Counted from the first letter of the stretch, positions 9,401 through 17,702 are shown. The stretch: DNA of 64,000 nt from Thermomicrobium sp. 4228-Ro (GCF_026241205.1 NZ_JAPFQM010000001.1:1922001-1986000); one strand, 5' to 3'. The notes: generated by a model not told the origin, from the letters alone. Numbers and translations are program-made.

Positions 9401-10000
9401 CTGCACGGCTCGCAAAACAGTCTCTGCGAAGCGTCCGAGACTATGGGTACGATCGAGCACATGCTCGATAGCGAGTAGACGTTCCAGGGCTGCCCGGAGC
9501 GAGGCTTCTCGCTCAGTCAAGCGACTGACCGCAGCGACGACTGCCGCGAGCTGACACCACCGTTCGACTTCGCGAATCTCGCGGCGTAAGAACGGTTTCG
9601 GCATCCGATGGCGCCAGAAGTAGGCGACGCCGACAGGCTCTCCAGCGAAGCGCAAGGGGACGGCGAGACCGACGAGCTGTCCCCGTTCGGCCAGCCTGCG
9701 AAGCGCAGGGTTGACCGGCGGGAAGCGCTGCCAGTCGCTGGGCCGAAACAGGTGCAGTGGGCGCGGGTGCTCGCGGAGCCAACGCTCGACCGGAACCTGA
9801 CTGGGTGGCACTGCGGCAACGGCGACCGGCGGGAGCGATTCGGCCGGCTGCTCTCCCTCAATCGTGCCGCAGACGATGCGCTCGAACCGTTCGTCGAACA
9901 CGAAGAATCCGCCGAGATCAGCGTGAATGAGCGGAAGGAGGACACGGAGAACCGCACGGAGGTGTGTTTCTGTACGATAAATGTCTATGGATCCGCTCAT
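6287..10000 (-). CDS. Multi-GAF sensor protein with HD-GYP phosphodiesterase domain
   Basis: A 1,237-residue soluble protein. Several GAF-like segments occupy most of the N-terminal 840 residues. An HD-GYP domain follows at about 850-1010, with HEHSRRVA, HDVGK near residue 887 and HHERWDGKGYP near residue 938. A last GAF-like domain lies at about 1040-1180. HD-GYP proteins with these motifs usually hydrolyse cyclic di-GMP; GAF domains bind small ligands or mediate dimerisation. No transmembrane segment is evident, so it should be cytoplasmic. It starts at ATG 10000 with GGAG 11 nt upstream. No GGDEF gene is in the window. The 3' end overlaps the convergent DUF1624 gene by 129 bases. Confidence 0.92.
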   Translation of the reverse strand: MSGSIDIYRTETHLRAVLRVLLPLIHADLGGFFVFDERFERIVCGTIEGEQPAESLPPVAVAAVPPSQVPVERWLREHPRPLHLFRPSDWQRFPPVNPALRRLAERGQLVGLAVPLRFAGEPVGVAYFWRHRMPKPFLRREIREVERWCQLAAVVAAVSRLTEREASLRAALERLLAIEHVLDRTHSLGRFAETVLRAVQQFLAPASIVLVFRWDTETRIFCTEDVPPSLCSSLRSTMTHWRHQILSERNPVTLRRDRARDSLGAWIEQLPSDVSEVLVLPVITDQSPQVWLLAWYAGTSTEHCDRELPILPILLRQIAASALRLVAHAQLERTIAQLRALLSVAQHVVKAETSTELLNEVERVLRTRIRYDAMIYLELDAEQPSMLRVVWGSGTYPEAEIGHRIPIDRSLAGCVYRTGRMLAVEDTWEDPRTYHRPERRFPLRSVVLHPIRLDDQVIGVLGFGRASVDPFSDADRELTGLVAQELSTALVVVRQRQALREQAQCQTLLAELSSLLLRESHPSTFAQPVVDRLAAWSGGDVGLVIAWPLDWERTILATNRDGHRITDGLALLADPSFFRWLANRSPVHPLFFQTADLVPAPYRATFARLLETAGTIVFLPLTPGGLPSGFLLFTAPQPYWLQQPAQVSTLRQIQTRLSEALDRWAISLEREFEVRLTLRLATSSDDETLAKTLLDEIASVVPYDFAAIFRVEEQRCRLRPIAATARFRSLPAGWTIPYENVLQAMAEKDEKVATVTGAQVSRLGYAIRHVTAGQATTLLLAPIPTRQGPRLFLMLGRDGTDAFTGSDKRRLAGLTTSAALAMEIVQAHERERALYRASVEALAAAVDAKDPATHEHSRRVAQIARIIAEQLQLPRDEIERIELAALLHDVGKLAIPDAILRKADQLSPAEWSLVRSHPDVGAEILAGHPQLEHIVPLVRAHHERWDGKGYPRGLAGEDIPLGAAIIGLADAFDTMISDRPYRPALKLGEAIEEIKRCRETQFHPAVVDAFLKALQNPDSLPVLLVQRSLSPRAPLTLHAVHEVGRKLSSVVDLETLPEVIDVAVSGTISNDNIVVLLLDASGDTLRIAYTRHDRDLAKSVRLPRGQGIAWQAIESKTSQAVTLLESPPGTIVAWERRPLYAVLAAPLLDGERAIGALVISRTEPRPFTSDEAAVLARLGRHLAPLFTALGATSDASANEPSEIDRTDGGQACDQDRLVHQVEQQAVPPQPDQDATTG

Positions 10001-10159
10001 CGAGTCATGGCTCCGTTGCGGTACGGTAAGATGCCCCAGATCAGTGTAACCCGCTGTCGGTGTCGGAGTCGGCGAGGTTAGCCCCGCAAGAGAGGGCCGA
10101 AAAGTTCCAAAGATGCACGATACTCGAATTGTGTCCAGTCACGATCGGAGGGTGCAGCG

Positions 10160-11212
10160 ATGCGTGAGAGACTGCACAGCATCGTGATGAGGATCGAGCA
10201 GGCGATCGCGCATGGTGAGGTCGATGGGGCAGGGCTCATGGTTGTCTCGCAGGGGCAGCTCCTTCTGGAGTGGTACGGGGGACGAGCAGCCTCGAATCTG
10301 GAGGCGGAGCCAGACGTGCTCTGGCCGCTCGCCTCGATCACCAAGGTGTACACGGCGACGACGATCATGGCGCTCGTGGAACGAGGCTTCTTGACGCTGA
10401 ACTTGCCCGTCGCGTCGGTCGTCGAGGAGTTCGATGACGAGGAGCGACGGCCGATTACGATCCGGCACCTCCTCACGCATACGGCGGGGGTTCCGTACGA
10501 AGCACCCGATATCGAGGCCTTGCTCCGTCAACGCCTCCCGCTCGACGAGCTGCTCGAGGCAGGGTTAAGCCAGCCGTTGGATTTCGTACCGGGAATGCGC
10601 ATCGGCTACAGCGATCTCGGTTACGGGCTGCTCGCAGTCGTCGCCGAGCGTGTTACGGGTCGAGCGTTTCCCGAGCTGGTACGCGCGTTCGTCCTCGAGC
10701 CGGCTGGGTTGACCGATACCTGGTTTCCCTTGCCGGATTCGGAATCGGTCACAAGCCGCCTCGCTCATGTCGTTGGGGGGCTCGGTGCTGGGGAGCCTTG
10801 GGCGATGTACGGAGCGACGTACGGGCTCCGGCTCGGGCATCCAGCATGGGGAGTCGTCGCCACGTTGCGCGACCTCGTACGCTTCTTCACGCATTTCACA
10901 CCACATACTGCAGGGAAGCTGCTGTCCGGTGCGTCGATCGCTGCCATGACGCGACGCCAGACGCCGGAATCCTTCGGCTTGCCGGGATGGGGCTATGGTT
11001 TCGAGATCGGTGGCGGGTACTTCGGTGAGGCCGATCTCCTTTCCCCACACTGCTTTGGGCACACTGGTGCGACAGGCTGTACCGTCTGGTACGACAGCGC
11101 GTACGACCTCTTGGTGGCGTTCGTCTCGAACCGGCACATGAACACCGGACGGCAGGAGTTCGTGCGTCGCATCGCTGCAGTGGTGAATGGCGTGGTGGCA
11201 TCAGTGACGTGA
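10160..11212 (+). CDS. Serine hydrolase of the beta-lactamase/class C (S12) family
   Basis: A 350-residue protein with the SxxK catalytic motif as SITK (about residues 58-61, in PLASITKVYT) and a YSDLGYG segment matching the Tyr-containing second motif. HTGATG near the C-terminus matches the third (H/K-T-G) motif. This fold covers D-aminopeptidases, esterases and beta-lactamase-related peptidases. There is no clear signal peptide, which argues against a periplasmic-type beta-lactamase. The start has GGAGGG 7 nt upstream. It stands alone between the divergent HD-GYP gene and the rpmH cluster. The substrate is unknown. Confidence 0.88.
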   Translation: MRERLHSIVMRIEQAIAHGEVDGAGLMVVSQGQLLLEWYGGRAASNLEAEPDVLWPLASITKVYTATTIMALVERGFLTLNLPVASVVEEFDDEERRPITIRHLLTHTAGVPYEAPDIEALLRQRLPLDELLEAGLSQPLDFVPGMRIGYSDLGYGLLAVVAERVTGRAFPELVRAFVLEPAGLTDTWFPLPDSESVTSRLAHVVGGLGAGEPWAMYGATYGLRLGHPAWGVVATLRDLVRFFTHFTPHTAGKLLSGASIAAMTRRQTPESFGLPGWGYGFEIGGGYFGEADLLSPHCFGHTGATGCTVWYDSAYDLLVAFVSNRHMNTGRQEFVRRIAAVVNGVVASVT

Positions 11213-11226
11213 TGAGGAGCGCGTGC

Positions 11227-11274
11227 TATACTAGAGCCGCCGTGGCGGCGATTGCCGACGCGGGCTTTTTTGTG
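11227..11274 (+). promoter_or_regulatory. rpmH operon promoter (-10) and GC hairpin leader
   Basis: TATACT at 11227-11232 is preceded 17 nt upstream by a weak GTGACG box. A GCCGCC/GGCGGC hairpin follows at 11237-11250, and a GGGC-TTTTTT tract ends near 11272. The hairpin plus T-run could terminate the upstream serine-hydrolase transcript or attenuate rpmH transcription; the sequence alone does not decide. Confidence 0.5.
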
Positions 11275-11311
11275 TGAAATGACGAGAGAGCAGTGCGTGA
11301 GGAGCTGAGCA

Positions 11312-11482
11312 GTGCCGAAGCGAACGTATCAGCCCAAGCGGCTTCGACGGAAGCGTGTTCACGGATTTCTCGCCCGGATGAGCACGCGTGGGGGTCGCGC
11401 GGTCTTGAAGCGCCGGCGACTCAAGGGACGGTGGAAGCTGACGGTTTCGGACGAGAAGAAGGTGACACCGAATAAGCGCTAG
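11312..11482 (+). CDS. rpmH: Large ribosomal subunit protein bL34
   Basis: A 56-residue, very basic protein starting at GTG with GGAG upstream. It begins [14 protein letters not shown] and contains [20 protein letters not shown], the hallmark of L34 (typically 44-60 residues). It acts in the 50S subunit near the exit-tunnel rRNA. As in most bacteria, rnpA follows 8 nt later, opening the rpmH-rnpA-yidD-yidC-jag cluster. The tail after the conserved core (about 15 residues) is longer than in the short forms. Confidence 0.96.
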   Translation: MPKRTYQPKRLRRKRVHGFLARMSTRGGRAVLKRRRLKGRWKLTVSDEKKVTPNKR

Positions 11483-11490
11483 GGTGTGCG

Positions 11491-11877
11491 GTGATTGCGC
11501 GGCGGCTGCGGCTCCGCCGCTCCCGCGATTTCGAGCGCGTCCGACGGCGCGGCCGAACCGTGGCGGATCGGCTCTTGGTGTTGAGTGTCGCGCCGAACGG
11601 GCTCGAGCACAATCGCTACGGGTTCGCTGTCGGCAAGCGGGTGGGGAAGGCAGTCCGGCGCAACAAGGTCAAGCGCTGGCTGCGCGAGGCCGTACGGCGT
11701 TTCCATCCGGAGCTCGAACAAGGGTACGATATCGTTTTCGTCGCACGGGGTGCGCTGGCTGAGCCCTCGGTGACGTATCATGAAGTCGCAGCGCAGGTCG
11801 AGTCGCTCCTTCGACGGGTCGGCTTGTGGCGAGCGACGGAAGAGCGATCGGCCGGGGCGGGAGAGCAGAGCGAATGA
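11491..11877 (+). CDS. rnpA: Ribonuclease P protein component
   Basis: A 128-residue basic protein starting at GTG. It contains the family signature [21 protein letters not shown] (about residues 50-70) and an N-terminal [16 protein letters not shown]. It binds the RNase P RNA and helps 5' maturation of tRNA precursors. Its stop overlaps the yidD start (ATGA), indicating coupled translation. The RNase P RNA gene itself is not in this window. Confidence 0.95.
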   Translation: MIARRLRLRRSRDFERVRRRGRTVADRLLVLSVAPNGLEHNRYGFAVGKRVGKAVRRNKVKRWLREAVRRFHPELEQGYDIVFVARGALAEPSVTYHEVAAQVESLLRRVGLWRATEERSAGAGEQSE

Positions 11878-12083
11878 CCAAGGTAGCGCTTCTCCTCATC
11901 CGGTTCTACCAGCGCTTCATCTCGCCGGGATTGCCGGCAGCCTGCCGCTTCTATCCGACGTGTTCGGAGTACGGCTATGAAGCGATTGCCCGGTACGGTA
12001 TCATCAAGGGCGGCGTGCTGACGCTGCGACGTGTGCTCCGGTGTCATCCATTCCATCCCGGTGGGTACGATCCAGTCCCCTGA
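11874..12083 (+). CDS. yidD: Membrane protein insertion efficiency factor YidD
   Basis: A 69-residue protein with the family pattern [28 protein letters not shown] (given here in parts: [16 protein letters not shown]) and a C-terminal [13 protein letters not shown]. It is a small amphipathic protein assisting YidC-dependent insertion. ATG at 11874 overlaps the rnpA stop; the frame is open further upstream, but the family begins here. The Cys residues and the PGGYDPV end are fully conserved. Confidence 0.95.
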   Translation: MTKVALLLIRFYQRFISPGLPAACRFYPTCSEYGYEAIARYGIIKGGVLTLRRVLRCHPFHPGGYDPVP

Positions 12084-12128
12084 TGACTGCGACTACCGGG
12101 TGACGATCCAGCAATCGGAGGGATACCG

Positions 12129-13073
12129 TTGATCATTTGGGATCAGTTCGTTTACGCGATCGAGTGGGGCCTGGCGCGAACCGCCGAAGTCACCGGGAGC
12201 GCTGGGATCGCGATCATCCTCTTCACGATCCTCATCAAGACGTTGCTCCTGCCACTGACCATCAAATCGGTTCGCTCCACCAGGGCGATGCAAGAACTCC
12301 AGCCGAAGATTCGCGAGTTGCAGAAGAAATACGGACAAGACCGCCAGCGGCTCTCGGCGGAGATGATGAAGCTGTACCAGGAGCATGGGATCAACCCGAT
12401 GTCGGGCTGCTTGCCGATGCTCCTGCAGATTCCGATTTTCTTCGGGTTGTACTTCGCGATTCGCAATCTCTCGATGAGTCAGGTCGGGGCTTGGGCACAC
12501 GGTTTCCTCTGGGTGCCTGATCTTTCGAAGCCCGATCCGTTGCACATCTTGCCGATCCTGGCCGGGCTGTTCCAGTTCATCCAGACCCGGATGACCCGAC
12601 CAGCGGGCATGCGCCGTTTCGACGATCCGCAGCAGCAGATGATGTACTCAATGATGCTCTTCATGCCCGCGATGGTCGTGCTGTTCGGTTGGAATTTCGC
12701 CGCTGGCCCGGTGCTGTACTGGGTCGTGTCTGCATTGTACAGCGTGGTGCAGCAGTGGCTGATCACTGGTTGGGGTGCGATGCGCGACTGGCTCCCCTTC
12801 TTGCCCGAGTTGCCCGAGCACCGGCGGCTGGGCTACGTCGACCCGAAGAAGCGGGCCGAGCAACGGCGTGGCGGTGGTCTCTTCGGCCGGCTCCTCCAGC
12901 AAGTGCAAGTCCAGCAGAGCCAACCGACGGCGGTGTCCTCGGCCTCGGTAGACGGTGATGTACGGCAACGGCCAGCGCCTGTCGAGCAGGCAGCCGAGAA
13001 GCAACCGCCACTCGACCCGGCAACAGTCGTGCCGCGCCGGTCACGGCCGCGTGGCAACAAGCGCAGTCACTGA
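12129..13073 (+). CDS. yidC: Membrane protein insertase YidC/Oxa1
   Basis: A 314-residue protein with about five transmembrane segments and no large periplasmic domain, the short Gram-positive/Oxa1 style. The conserved region LPLTIKSVRSTRAMQ with its positively charged groove is present, as is the MLLQIPIFFGLY helix. The C-terminal tail is long and basic (RRSRPRGNKRSH) and could contact ribosomes. It starts at TTG 12129 with GGAGGG 6 nt upstream. It inserts membrane proteins alone or with Sec. It follows yidD by 45 nt in the same operon. Confidence 0.94.
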   Translation: MIIWDQFVYAIEWGLARTAEVTGSAGIAIILFTILIKTLLLPLTIKSVRSTRAMQELQPKIRELQKKYGQDRQRLSAEMMKLYQEHGINPMSGCLPMLLQIPIFFGLYFAIRNLSMSQVGAWAHGFLWVPDLSKPDPLHILPILAGLFQFIQTRMTRPAGMRRFDDPQQQMMYSMMLFMPAMVVLFGWNFAAGPVLYWVVSALYSVVQQWLITGWGAMRDWLPFLPELPEHRRLGYVDPKKRAEQRRGGGLFGRLLQQVQVQQSQPTAVSSASVDGDVRQRPAPVEQAAEKQPPLDPATVVPRRSRPRGNKRSH

Positions 13074-13135
13074 GCCGAGCTCGGGTCGCGCAGCGTGCCC
13101 CGCTAGTCCGAAGCTGAGGGGACAGGGGCGCGGTC

Positions 13136-13828
13136 ATGGTTCAGAATCAGCGAAAAGCGGTCGAGATTCAAGCACGGTCGGTGGACGAGGCGATCAGGCT
13201 CGCGCTCGAGCAGTTAGGATTACCACGCGAGCGGGTGCACGTCGAGGTGCTGGTGGACAACGTCCCGTACGGTGGCGAGGCATTGGTGCGGGTGACGCCC
13301 ATCGGTAGCGGAGAGGGAGCGCGCGGAACGGTTCGGCGCCCGGATACGCAGACGGAAGCGATCGTCAAGCAGGTCGTGCGCGATTTGTTGCATGCGATGG
13401 GGTTTTCCTGCACCGTGCTCGCTGTGGACAATCCGTCGATCATCGAGCTCGGTCCGGAGGATCCGCCGACGGTCTTCATCGATATTCACGGACCCCATGC
13501 CGGGATGTTGATCGGTCGACGTGGCGAGCATCTCGCTCAGCTGCAGTATCTCATCAACGTGCTGGTCAATCGTCGACTGCCATCCTGGACGCGCGTGATC
13601 ATCGATGTCGAGGGGTATCGAAGCCGCCGCGAGGAAGCACTGATCGCGCTCGCGCAGCGTGTGGCGCGGCAGGTGGCGCGAACCAAGCAACCGGTGACGC
13701 TCGAACCGATGCCGGCGAACGAGCGTCGCGTCATCCATGTTGCCTTGCGTGACAACCCGGATGTCGAGACGCGGAGCAGTGGCGAGGGCGAGCAGCGCCG
13801 GGTGACGGTGTACCCGCGTCAGGCATAA
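13136..13828 (+). CDS. jag: RNA-binding protein Jag/KhpB
   Basis: A 230-residue protein with the three usual parts: an N-terminal Jag domain (ARSVDEAIRLALEQLGL, residues 10-26), a KH domain with the RNA-binding loop GRRG near residue 126, and a C-terminal R3H domain (about 150-210). It partners with KhpA in binding RNA in Gram-positive bacteria. Its position after yidC is the standard one. ATG at 13136 lies 62 nt after the yidC stop. Confidence 0.93.
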   Translation: MVQNQRKAVEIQARSVDEAIRLALEQLGLPRERVHVEVLVDNVPYGGEALVRVTPIGSGEGARGTVRRPDTQTEAIVKQVVRDLLHAMGFSCTVLAVDNPSIIELGPEDPPTVFIDIHGPHAGMLIGRRGEHLAQLQYLINVLVNRRLPSWTRVIIDVEGYRSRREEALIALAQRVARQVARTKQPVTLEPMPANERRVIHVALRDNPDVETRSSGEGEQRRVTVYPRQA

Positions 13829-13862
13829 CCGTGGTCTCCGCGTTTCGGAAAGGATCGTTTAC

Positions 13863-14744
13863 GTGGGTCCGCCGCGCGCCCCACAGTACGTCGCGATCGG
13901 CCACGTCACGATCGATTTGGATCCGACCACCGGCACACCCCGGCTCGGAGGTACGGCACTCTACGCTGCGTTGGCAGCCGCGCGGTTCGGCTTGGACGCT
14001 GCCATCTTGACACGGGGGAACTTCGAAGCCTACGGTTCCTCTCTCTTGGAAGACCTGGCGCGATTTTCACGCGAGGTCGCGGTGATCGTGCAGGACAGCG
14101 CTGTACCGACGGTCTTCACGAACCGGACCGTCGCGGGCCGGCGTGAGCAGACGATTCACTCCTGGGCTGGTCCGATCGATCTGAGTGGCTTGCCACCGAC
14201 CTGGCGGTCAGCGCCGGTGATTCACTTCGCACCCGTCGCACAGGAGGTCGATCCGCGCCAGGCCAGCCGCGTGAGTCCAGAATTCCTCGGGACGACGCCG
14301 CAGGGATGGATGCGCCAGTGGCCGCGGCAGGGTGGCCGTGTCCGTCTGATTCCACTGCGCTTGCCGCTCGAGTTCGTGGCCAGGGTGGACGGATTCGTGC
14401 TGAGTACGATCGAGCACACCCTGGCACGCGATGAGATCGAGGCGATCGCCCAGCGTGGTCTGGTGGCGATCACGCGTGGGCCCGAGGGTGCCACGGTGAT
14501 CGATCGTGGGCGCTCCTACGATGTCCCAGCGTATCCTGTACCGGTACGCGACGATACCGGAGCCGGTGATGTCTTCGCTGCCGTCCTGTTCGCCTTGCGG
14601 GCACGGCGGGAACCGACGCTGTGGGCCGCGAAGATGGCCGCTGCAGCTGCTGCCCTGAAGGTGCAGGGAGTGGGGCCCGACGCCGTCCCGACGCGCGCGG
14701 CGGTTGAAGCCTTTCTCGCGCAACGTGGTGAACAGCGTCGGTGA
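13863..14744 (+). CDS. PfkB-family sugar/nucleoside kinase
   Basis: A 293-residue ribokinase-fold protein starting at GTG with GGAAAGGA upstream. The catalytic motif DTGAGD is at about residues 228-233 and the N-terminal GGTALYAALAAARFG marks the substrate region. The substrate is unknown; the N-terminal substrate motif departs from classic ribokinase. It follows jag by 34 nt and may be read from the same transcript. Confidence 0.85.
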   Translation: MGPPRAPQYVAIGHVTIDLDPTTGTPRLGGTALYAALAAARFGLDAAILTRGNFEAYGSSLLEDLARFSREVAVIVQDSAVPTVFTNRTVAGRREQTIHSWAGPIDLSGLPPTWRSAPVIHFAPVAQEVDPRQASRVSPEFLGTTPQGWMRQWPRQGGRVRLIPLRLPLEFVARVDGFVLSTIEHTLARDEIEAIAQRGLVAITRGPEGATVIDRGRSYDVPAYPVPVRDDTGAGDVFAAVLFALRARREPTLWAAKMAAAAAALKVQGVGPDAVPTRAAVEAFLAQRGEQRR

Positions 14745-14755
14745 CCGGACGGTGT

Positions 14756-15244
14756 TCAGGTTGCCTGGCTGATCGGCGCGACAGTCGCACGCGCGAGGTG
14801 CACGAGTTCCTCTGGAGCGATTTCCAGCATGCTCTGCTCGTCTCCTCCTCCCCCGAAGACGACTGCTTCCTCGAGCACCGCTGGGTCGACGTACACCGGT
14901 AAAGCGGTGCGATGGCCGACGGGCGGGGTCGCACCAGCTGGGTAACCGGTTATGGCCTCCACCTCCGTTGCTGGGGCGAGTTTCAGGGAGGAGACTCCGC
15001 TCGCCTGAGCGAGCCGCTGCACGTCGACGCGCTGGTCACCCCGGACGACCGCGAGAACCGTGACAGCGTCGTCGCTGCGAAAGACGAGCGATTTCACGAT
15101 CGAGCGTGGCGCGACCCCGAGCGCACGGGCTGCCTCGTCCACCGTACGCGTCGGCTGGCCGAGTCGTCGCACACGTGCTCGCGCACCGTGCTGCGTGACG
15201 AAGGCTTCGAGATCATTCGGTCCCAAGCGTGACACTGCGGCCAT
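14756..15244 (-). CDS. YbaK/EbsC-family aminoacyl-tRNA deacylase
   Basis: A 162-residue protein with the YbaK/ProRS-editing fold: ARALGVAPRSIVKSLVF near residue 38 with the conserved Lys, GDQRVDVQRLAQ, and the substrate-loop GYPAGATPPVGH near 100-111. Such proteins hydrolyse mischarged tRNAs such as Cys-tRNA(Pro) or Ala-tRNA(Pro). It starts 13 nt after the greA stop, so the two are probably one operon. Confidence 0.88.
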   Translation of the reverse strand: MAAVSRLGPNDLEAFVTQHGARARVRRLGQPTRTVDEAARALGVAPRSIVKSLVFRSDDAVTVLAVVRGDQRVDVQRLAQASGVSSLKLAPATEVEAITGYPAGATPPVGHRTALPVYVDPAVLEEAVVFGGGGDEQSMLEIAPEELVHLARATVAPISQAT

Positions 15245-15257
15245 CCCGGTCGAATGG

Positions 15258-15728
15258 TCACTCGACCTTCACGATGCGCGCCGTGATCTGCCCGTTTGGA
15301 GTCTGGATGAGTACCGTGTCGCCGGCGCGGTGCCCGAGCAGTGCTTTGCCGACCGGTGATTCGTTGGAAATCCGTCCGGCCGATGGCTTCGCCTCGATGG
15401 CGCCGACGATCGCGTACGTCTCTGTCTCCCCATCGATCTCGATGGTCACCGTCGAACCGACGCGCACGACCGAACGATCACCATCCGTCGGCTCTTCGAT
15501 GAGTTCGACGCGCTTGAGGAGTTCCTCGATCTCGCGGATGCGTCCCTCGATGAACGCTTGATCGTGCTTGGCTGCGTCGTATGCGGCGTTCTCACGGATA
15601 TCGCCATGCTCGCGCGCTTCCTGGATGATGCGTGCGATCTCCGGTCGGCGGTGCTTCACCAGATACTCGTATTCCTGGCGGAGTGCCTCCAAACCTTCTC
15701 GCGTGATCGGAATACGTTCCCGCGTCAT
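15258..15728 (-). CDS. greA: Transcription elongation factor GreA
   Basis: A 156-residue protein with the N-terminal coiled coil (ITREGLEALRQEYEYL) and the acidic tip REHGDIRENAAYDAAKH (the D and E residues drive RNA cleavage by RNA polymerase). The C-terminal FKBP-like domain holds the ISNESPVGKALLGHRAGD signature. ATG at 15728 is chosen because AGGAGGT lies 9 nt upstream; a longer frame exists but lacks support. YbaK follows on the same strand. Confidence 0.96.
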   Translation of the reverse strand: MTRERIPITREGLEALRQEYEYLVKHRRPEIARIIQEAREHGDIRENAAYDAAKHDQAFIEGRIREIEELLKRVELIEEPTDGDRSVVRVGSTVTIEIDGETETYAIVGAIEAKPSAGRISNESPVGKALLGHRAGDTVLIQTPNGQITARIVKVE

Positions 15729-15949
15729 CCCCGTTCGACCTCCTGCACGGTATGGTGTCGACGTCTCACGCTTCACCCGTGTGCGTTCCTCCCGGGCGCG
15801 AACGGTAATGATAGCGTGATGCGGCGAAACCGCCAAAGTGTGCGACGACACGGAGTGGCGAGGTGAGGGCAACCTGGCGCTCAGACTGGACAGGGATCCT
15901 GTACGTCAGGAACAATCGGGAGAGCTGTCGAACACAAGGGGGCAGTGCC

Positions 15950-17317
15950 ATGCAAGTCGAAACGTGGAACGCGGCCGAACTGGTGCGGAAGGATGTCCGG
16001 CACCATCTGCATCCCCTGAGCAATCTCCATCAGCTTCGCCAGCAGGGGCCGCTGGTGCTGGTGCGCGGTGAAGGAGTTTGGGTGTGGGATGCCGATGGTC
16101 ACCGGTATCTCGATGGTTTCGCTGGCCTCTGGAACGTGAACATCGGGCATGGGCGTACGGAGTTGGCGGAGGCAGCGCGTGCGCAGATGGAGCGTATTGC
16201 CTTTGCGCCGACCTTCTTCGGTCTCGTGAGCCCACCGACGATCGAACTCGCCGCGCGACTGGCTGAACTCTTTCCGGATCCGCTCAACGTCTTCCAGTTC
16301 ACCTCCGGCGGGGCGGAATCGAACGAAACCGCGATCAAGATCGCTCGCTACTACTGGTGGCTCAAGGGGCAGCCTGACCGCGTGAAGATTCTCTCGCGAC
16401 GGATGGCATACCACGGTATCGCGATGGGCGCGCTGTCGGCAACGGGTGTCCCTGCCTACTGGGAGGGATTCGGCCCTCGCCCACCGGGTTTCATCCACCT
16501 GACCGCACCGTACAAGTATCGATTCGGTGAGGGACTGTCAGCCGACGAGTTCGTTTCTCGACTCGTGCAAGAACTCGAGGAGACGATCCAACGGGAAGGG
16601 CCGGAAACGATCGCTGCCTTTATCGGGGAACCGGTGCAGGGTGCCGGCGGTGTCGTGGTACCTCCGGACGGCTACTGGCCTGCAGTGGCAGCTGTGCTGC
16701 GGCGGTACGGCATTCTGCTGATTCTGGACGAAGTGATCACCGGATTCGGTCGGACTGGCACGCTCTTCGGTATGCAGCAGTACGGTATCGTGCCCGATAT
16801 CGTGAGCTTCGCGAAGGGGATCACTTCCGGGTATGTACCGCTCGGTGGCGTCGGAGTGAGCGACGAGATCGCTGACACGCTGGCCAGCGCGGATCGAGTC
16901 TTCATGCACGGGTTTACGTACTCCGGTCACCCGGTCGCGTGTGCTGTCGCGTTGCGAAATTTGGATATTCTCCTCGCCGAGCGCTTGTGGGAAAATGCAG
17001 CTCGAGCAGGCTCGTACCTCCTGAACGAGTTGCGCCGTCTCGAGGATCGGCCGTATGTCGGTGAGGTACGAGGCAAGGGGCTCATGTTGCTGATCGAGGT
17101 GGTACGAGACAAAGCGACGAAAGAAAAATTCCCGCCCGAGTTCAAGCTGGGGCCAAAGCTGGAGGCGGCGACCCGGCGGCGTGGCCTCATCGTCCGCTGC
17201 ACGCCGGACGGCATCGTCATGGCGCCGCCGTTGACGATTACTCGCGAAGAGTGTGACGTCCTCATCGAAGCAGTTGCTGGAGCGCTGTCCGACGTCCTCG
17301 ACCAAGAGTACGCCTAG
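15950..17317 (+). CDS. PLP-dependent class III aminotransferase
   Basis: A 455-residue omega/class III aminotransferase. The cofactor region includes SGGAESNETAIKIAR (about residues 118-132), the acidic ILDEVITGFGRTG (about 259-271) that contacts the pyridine ring, and the Schiff-base lysine in SFAKGITSGYVPLG. Class III enzymes move amino groups from beta-alanine, GABA, polyamines or similar amines to pyruvate or 2-oxoglutarate; the exact substrate is not evident. ATG 15950 has GGGGGCAG upstream; the frame is open further 5' but without a ribosome site. It is transcribed divergently from greA. Confidence 0.92.
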   Translation: MQVETWNAAELVRKDVRHHLHPLSNLHQLRQQGPLVLVRGEGVWVWDADGHRYLDGFAGLWNVNIGHGRTELAEAARAQMERIAFAPTFFGLVSPPTIELAARLAELFPDPLNVFQFTSGGAESNETAIKIARYYWWLKGQPDRVKILSRRMAYHGIAMGALSATGVPAYWEGFGPRPPGFIHLTAPYKYRFGEGLSADEFVSRLVQELEETIQREGPETIAAFIGEPVQGAGGVVVPPDGYWPAVAAVLRRYGILLILDEVITGFGRTGTLFGMQQYGIVPDIVSFAKGITSGYVPLGGVGVSDEIADTLASADRVFMHGFTYSGHPVACAVALRNLDILLAERLWENAARAGSYLLNELRRLEDRPYVGEVRGKGLMLLIEVVRDKATKEKFPPEFKLGPKLEAATRRRGLIVRCTPDGIVMAPPLTITREECDVLIEAVAGALSDVLDQEYA

Positions 17318-17702
17318 GTCACCGGGTCCGTTCGGACGGCTCGCGCGAGTGCTCGCCGGCGGAGCGCGTGGTTCCGCTCCGCCGCGCGCGTATCGTGCGC
17401 TTGACCAGGGGGTCGGAACGGCCTGTGGGAGAGGTTCTGAGGGCTGCTCCGTCCAGCGCCGACCTGTCCTGGTCGGTCGGTACCACTGATCTCAGCTATG
17501 GAGTCAGGCCGGGCTCGTAGCTTGCCATCAGGTCAGTCTGGTATCGGACTGGGTTGCCGTACGGGTCGAAGCGTTGTATACTGTTCGTTCGCGCGTGCCG
17601 TTCAGGAAGGTTCCCAGCACGAATCGAGGCGAGCTTAATCCGGCGGCGGTGGCGTGAGACCGCTGGGAACGTAGCGCTCGTCGGCTGCGGAGAGGAGGGG
17701 GC
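17318..17702. other. Intergenic region with hairpin and promoter
   Basis: A 385-base gap without a credible ORF. At 17357-17384 there is a perfect 10-bp inverted repeat (CGGCGGAGCG / CGCTCCGCCG, 8-nt loop) that may end the aminotransferase transcript, though no T-run follows. The right half holds the promoter of the next gene and an unassigned leader of about 110 bases. Confidence 0.6.
17554..17582 (+). promoter_or_regulatory. Sigma-70-type promoter of the 111-residue unknown gene
   Basis: TTGCCG (17554-17559) and TATACT (17577-17582) are separated by exactly 17 nt. The predicted start near 17589 leaves a leader of about 110 nt before the ATG at 17703. Confidence 0.65.
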
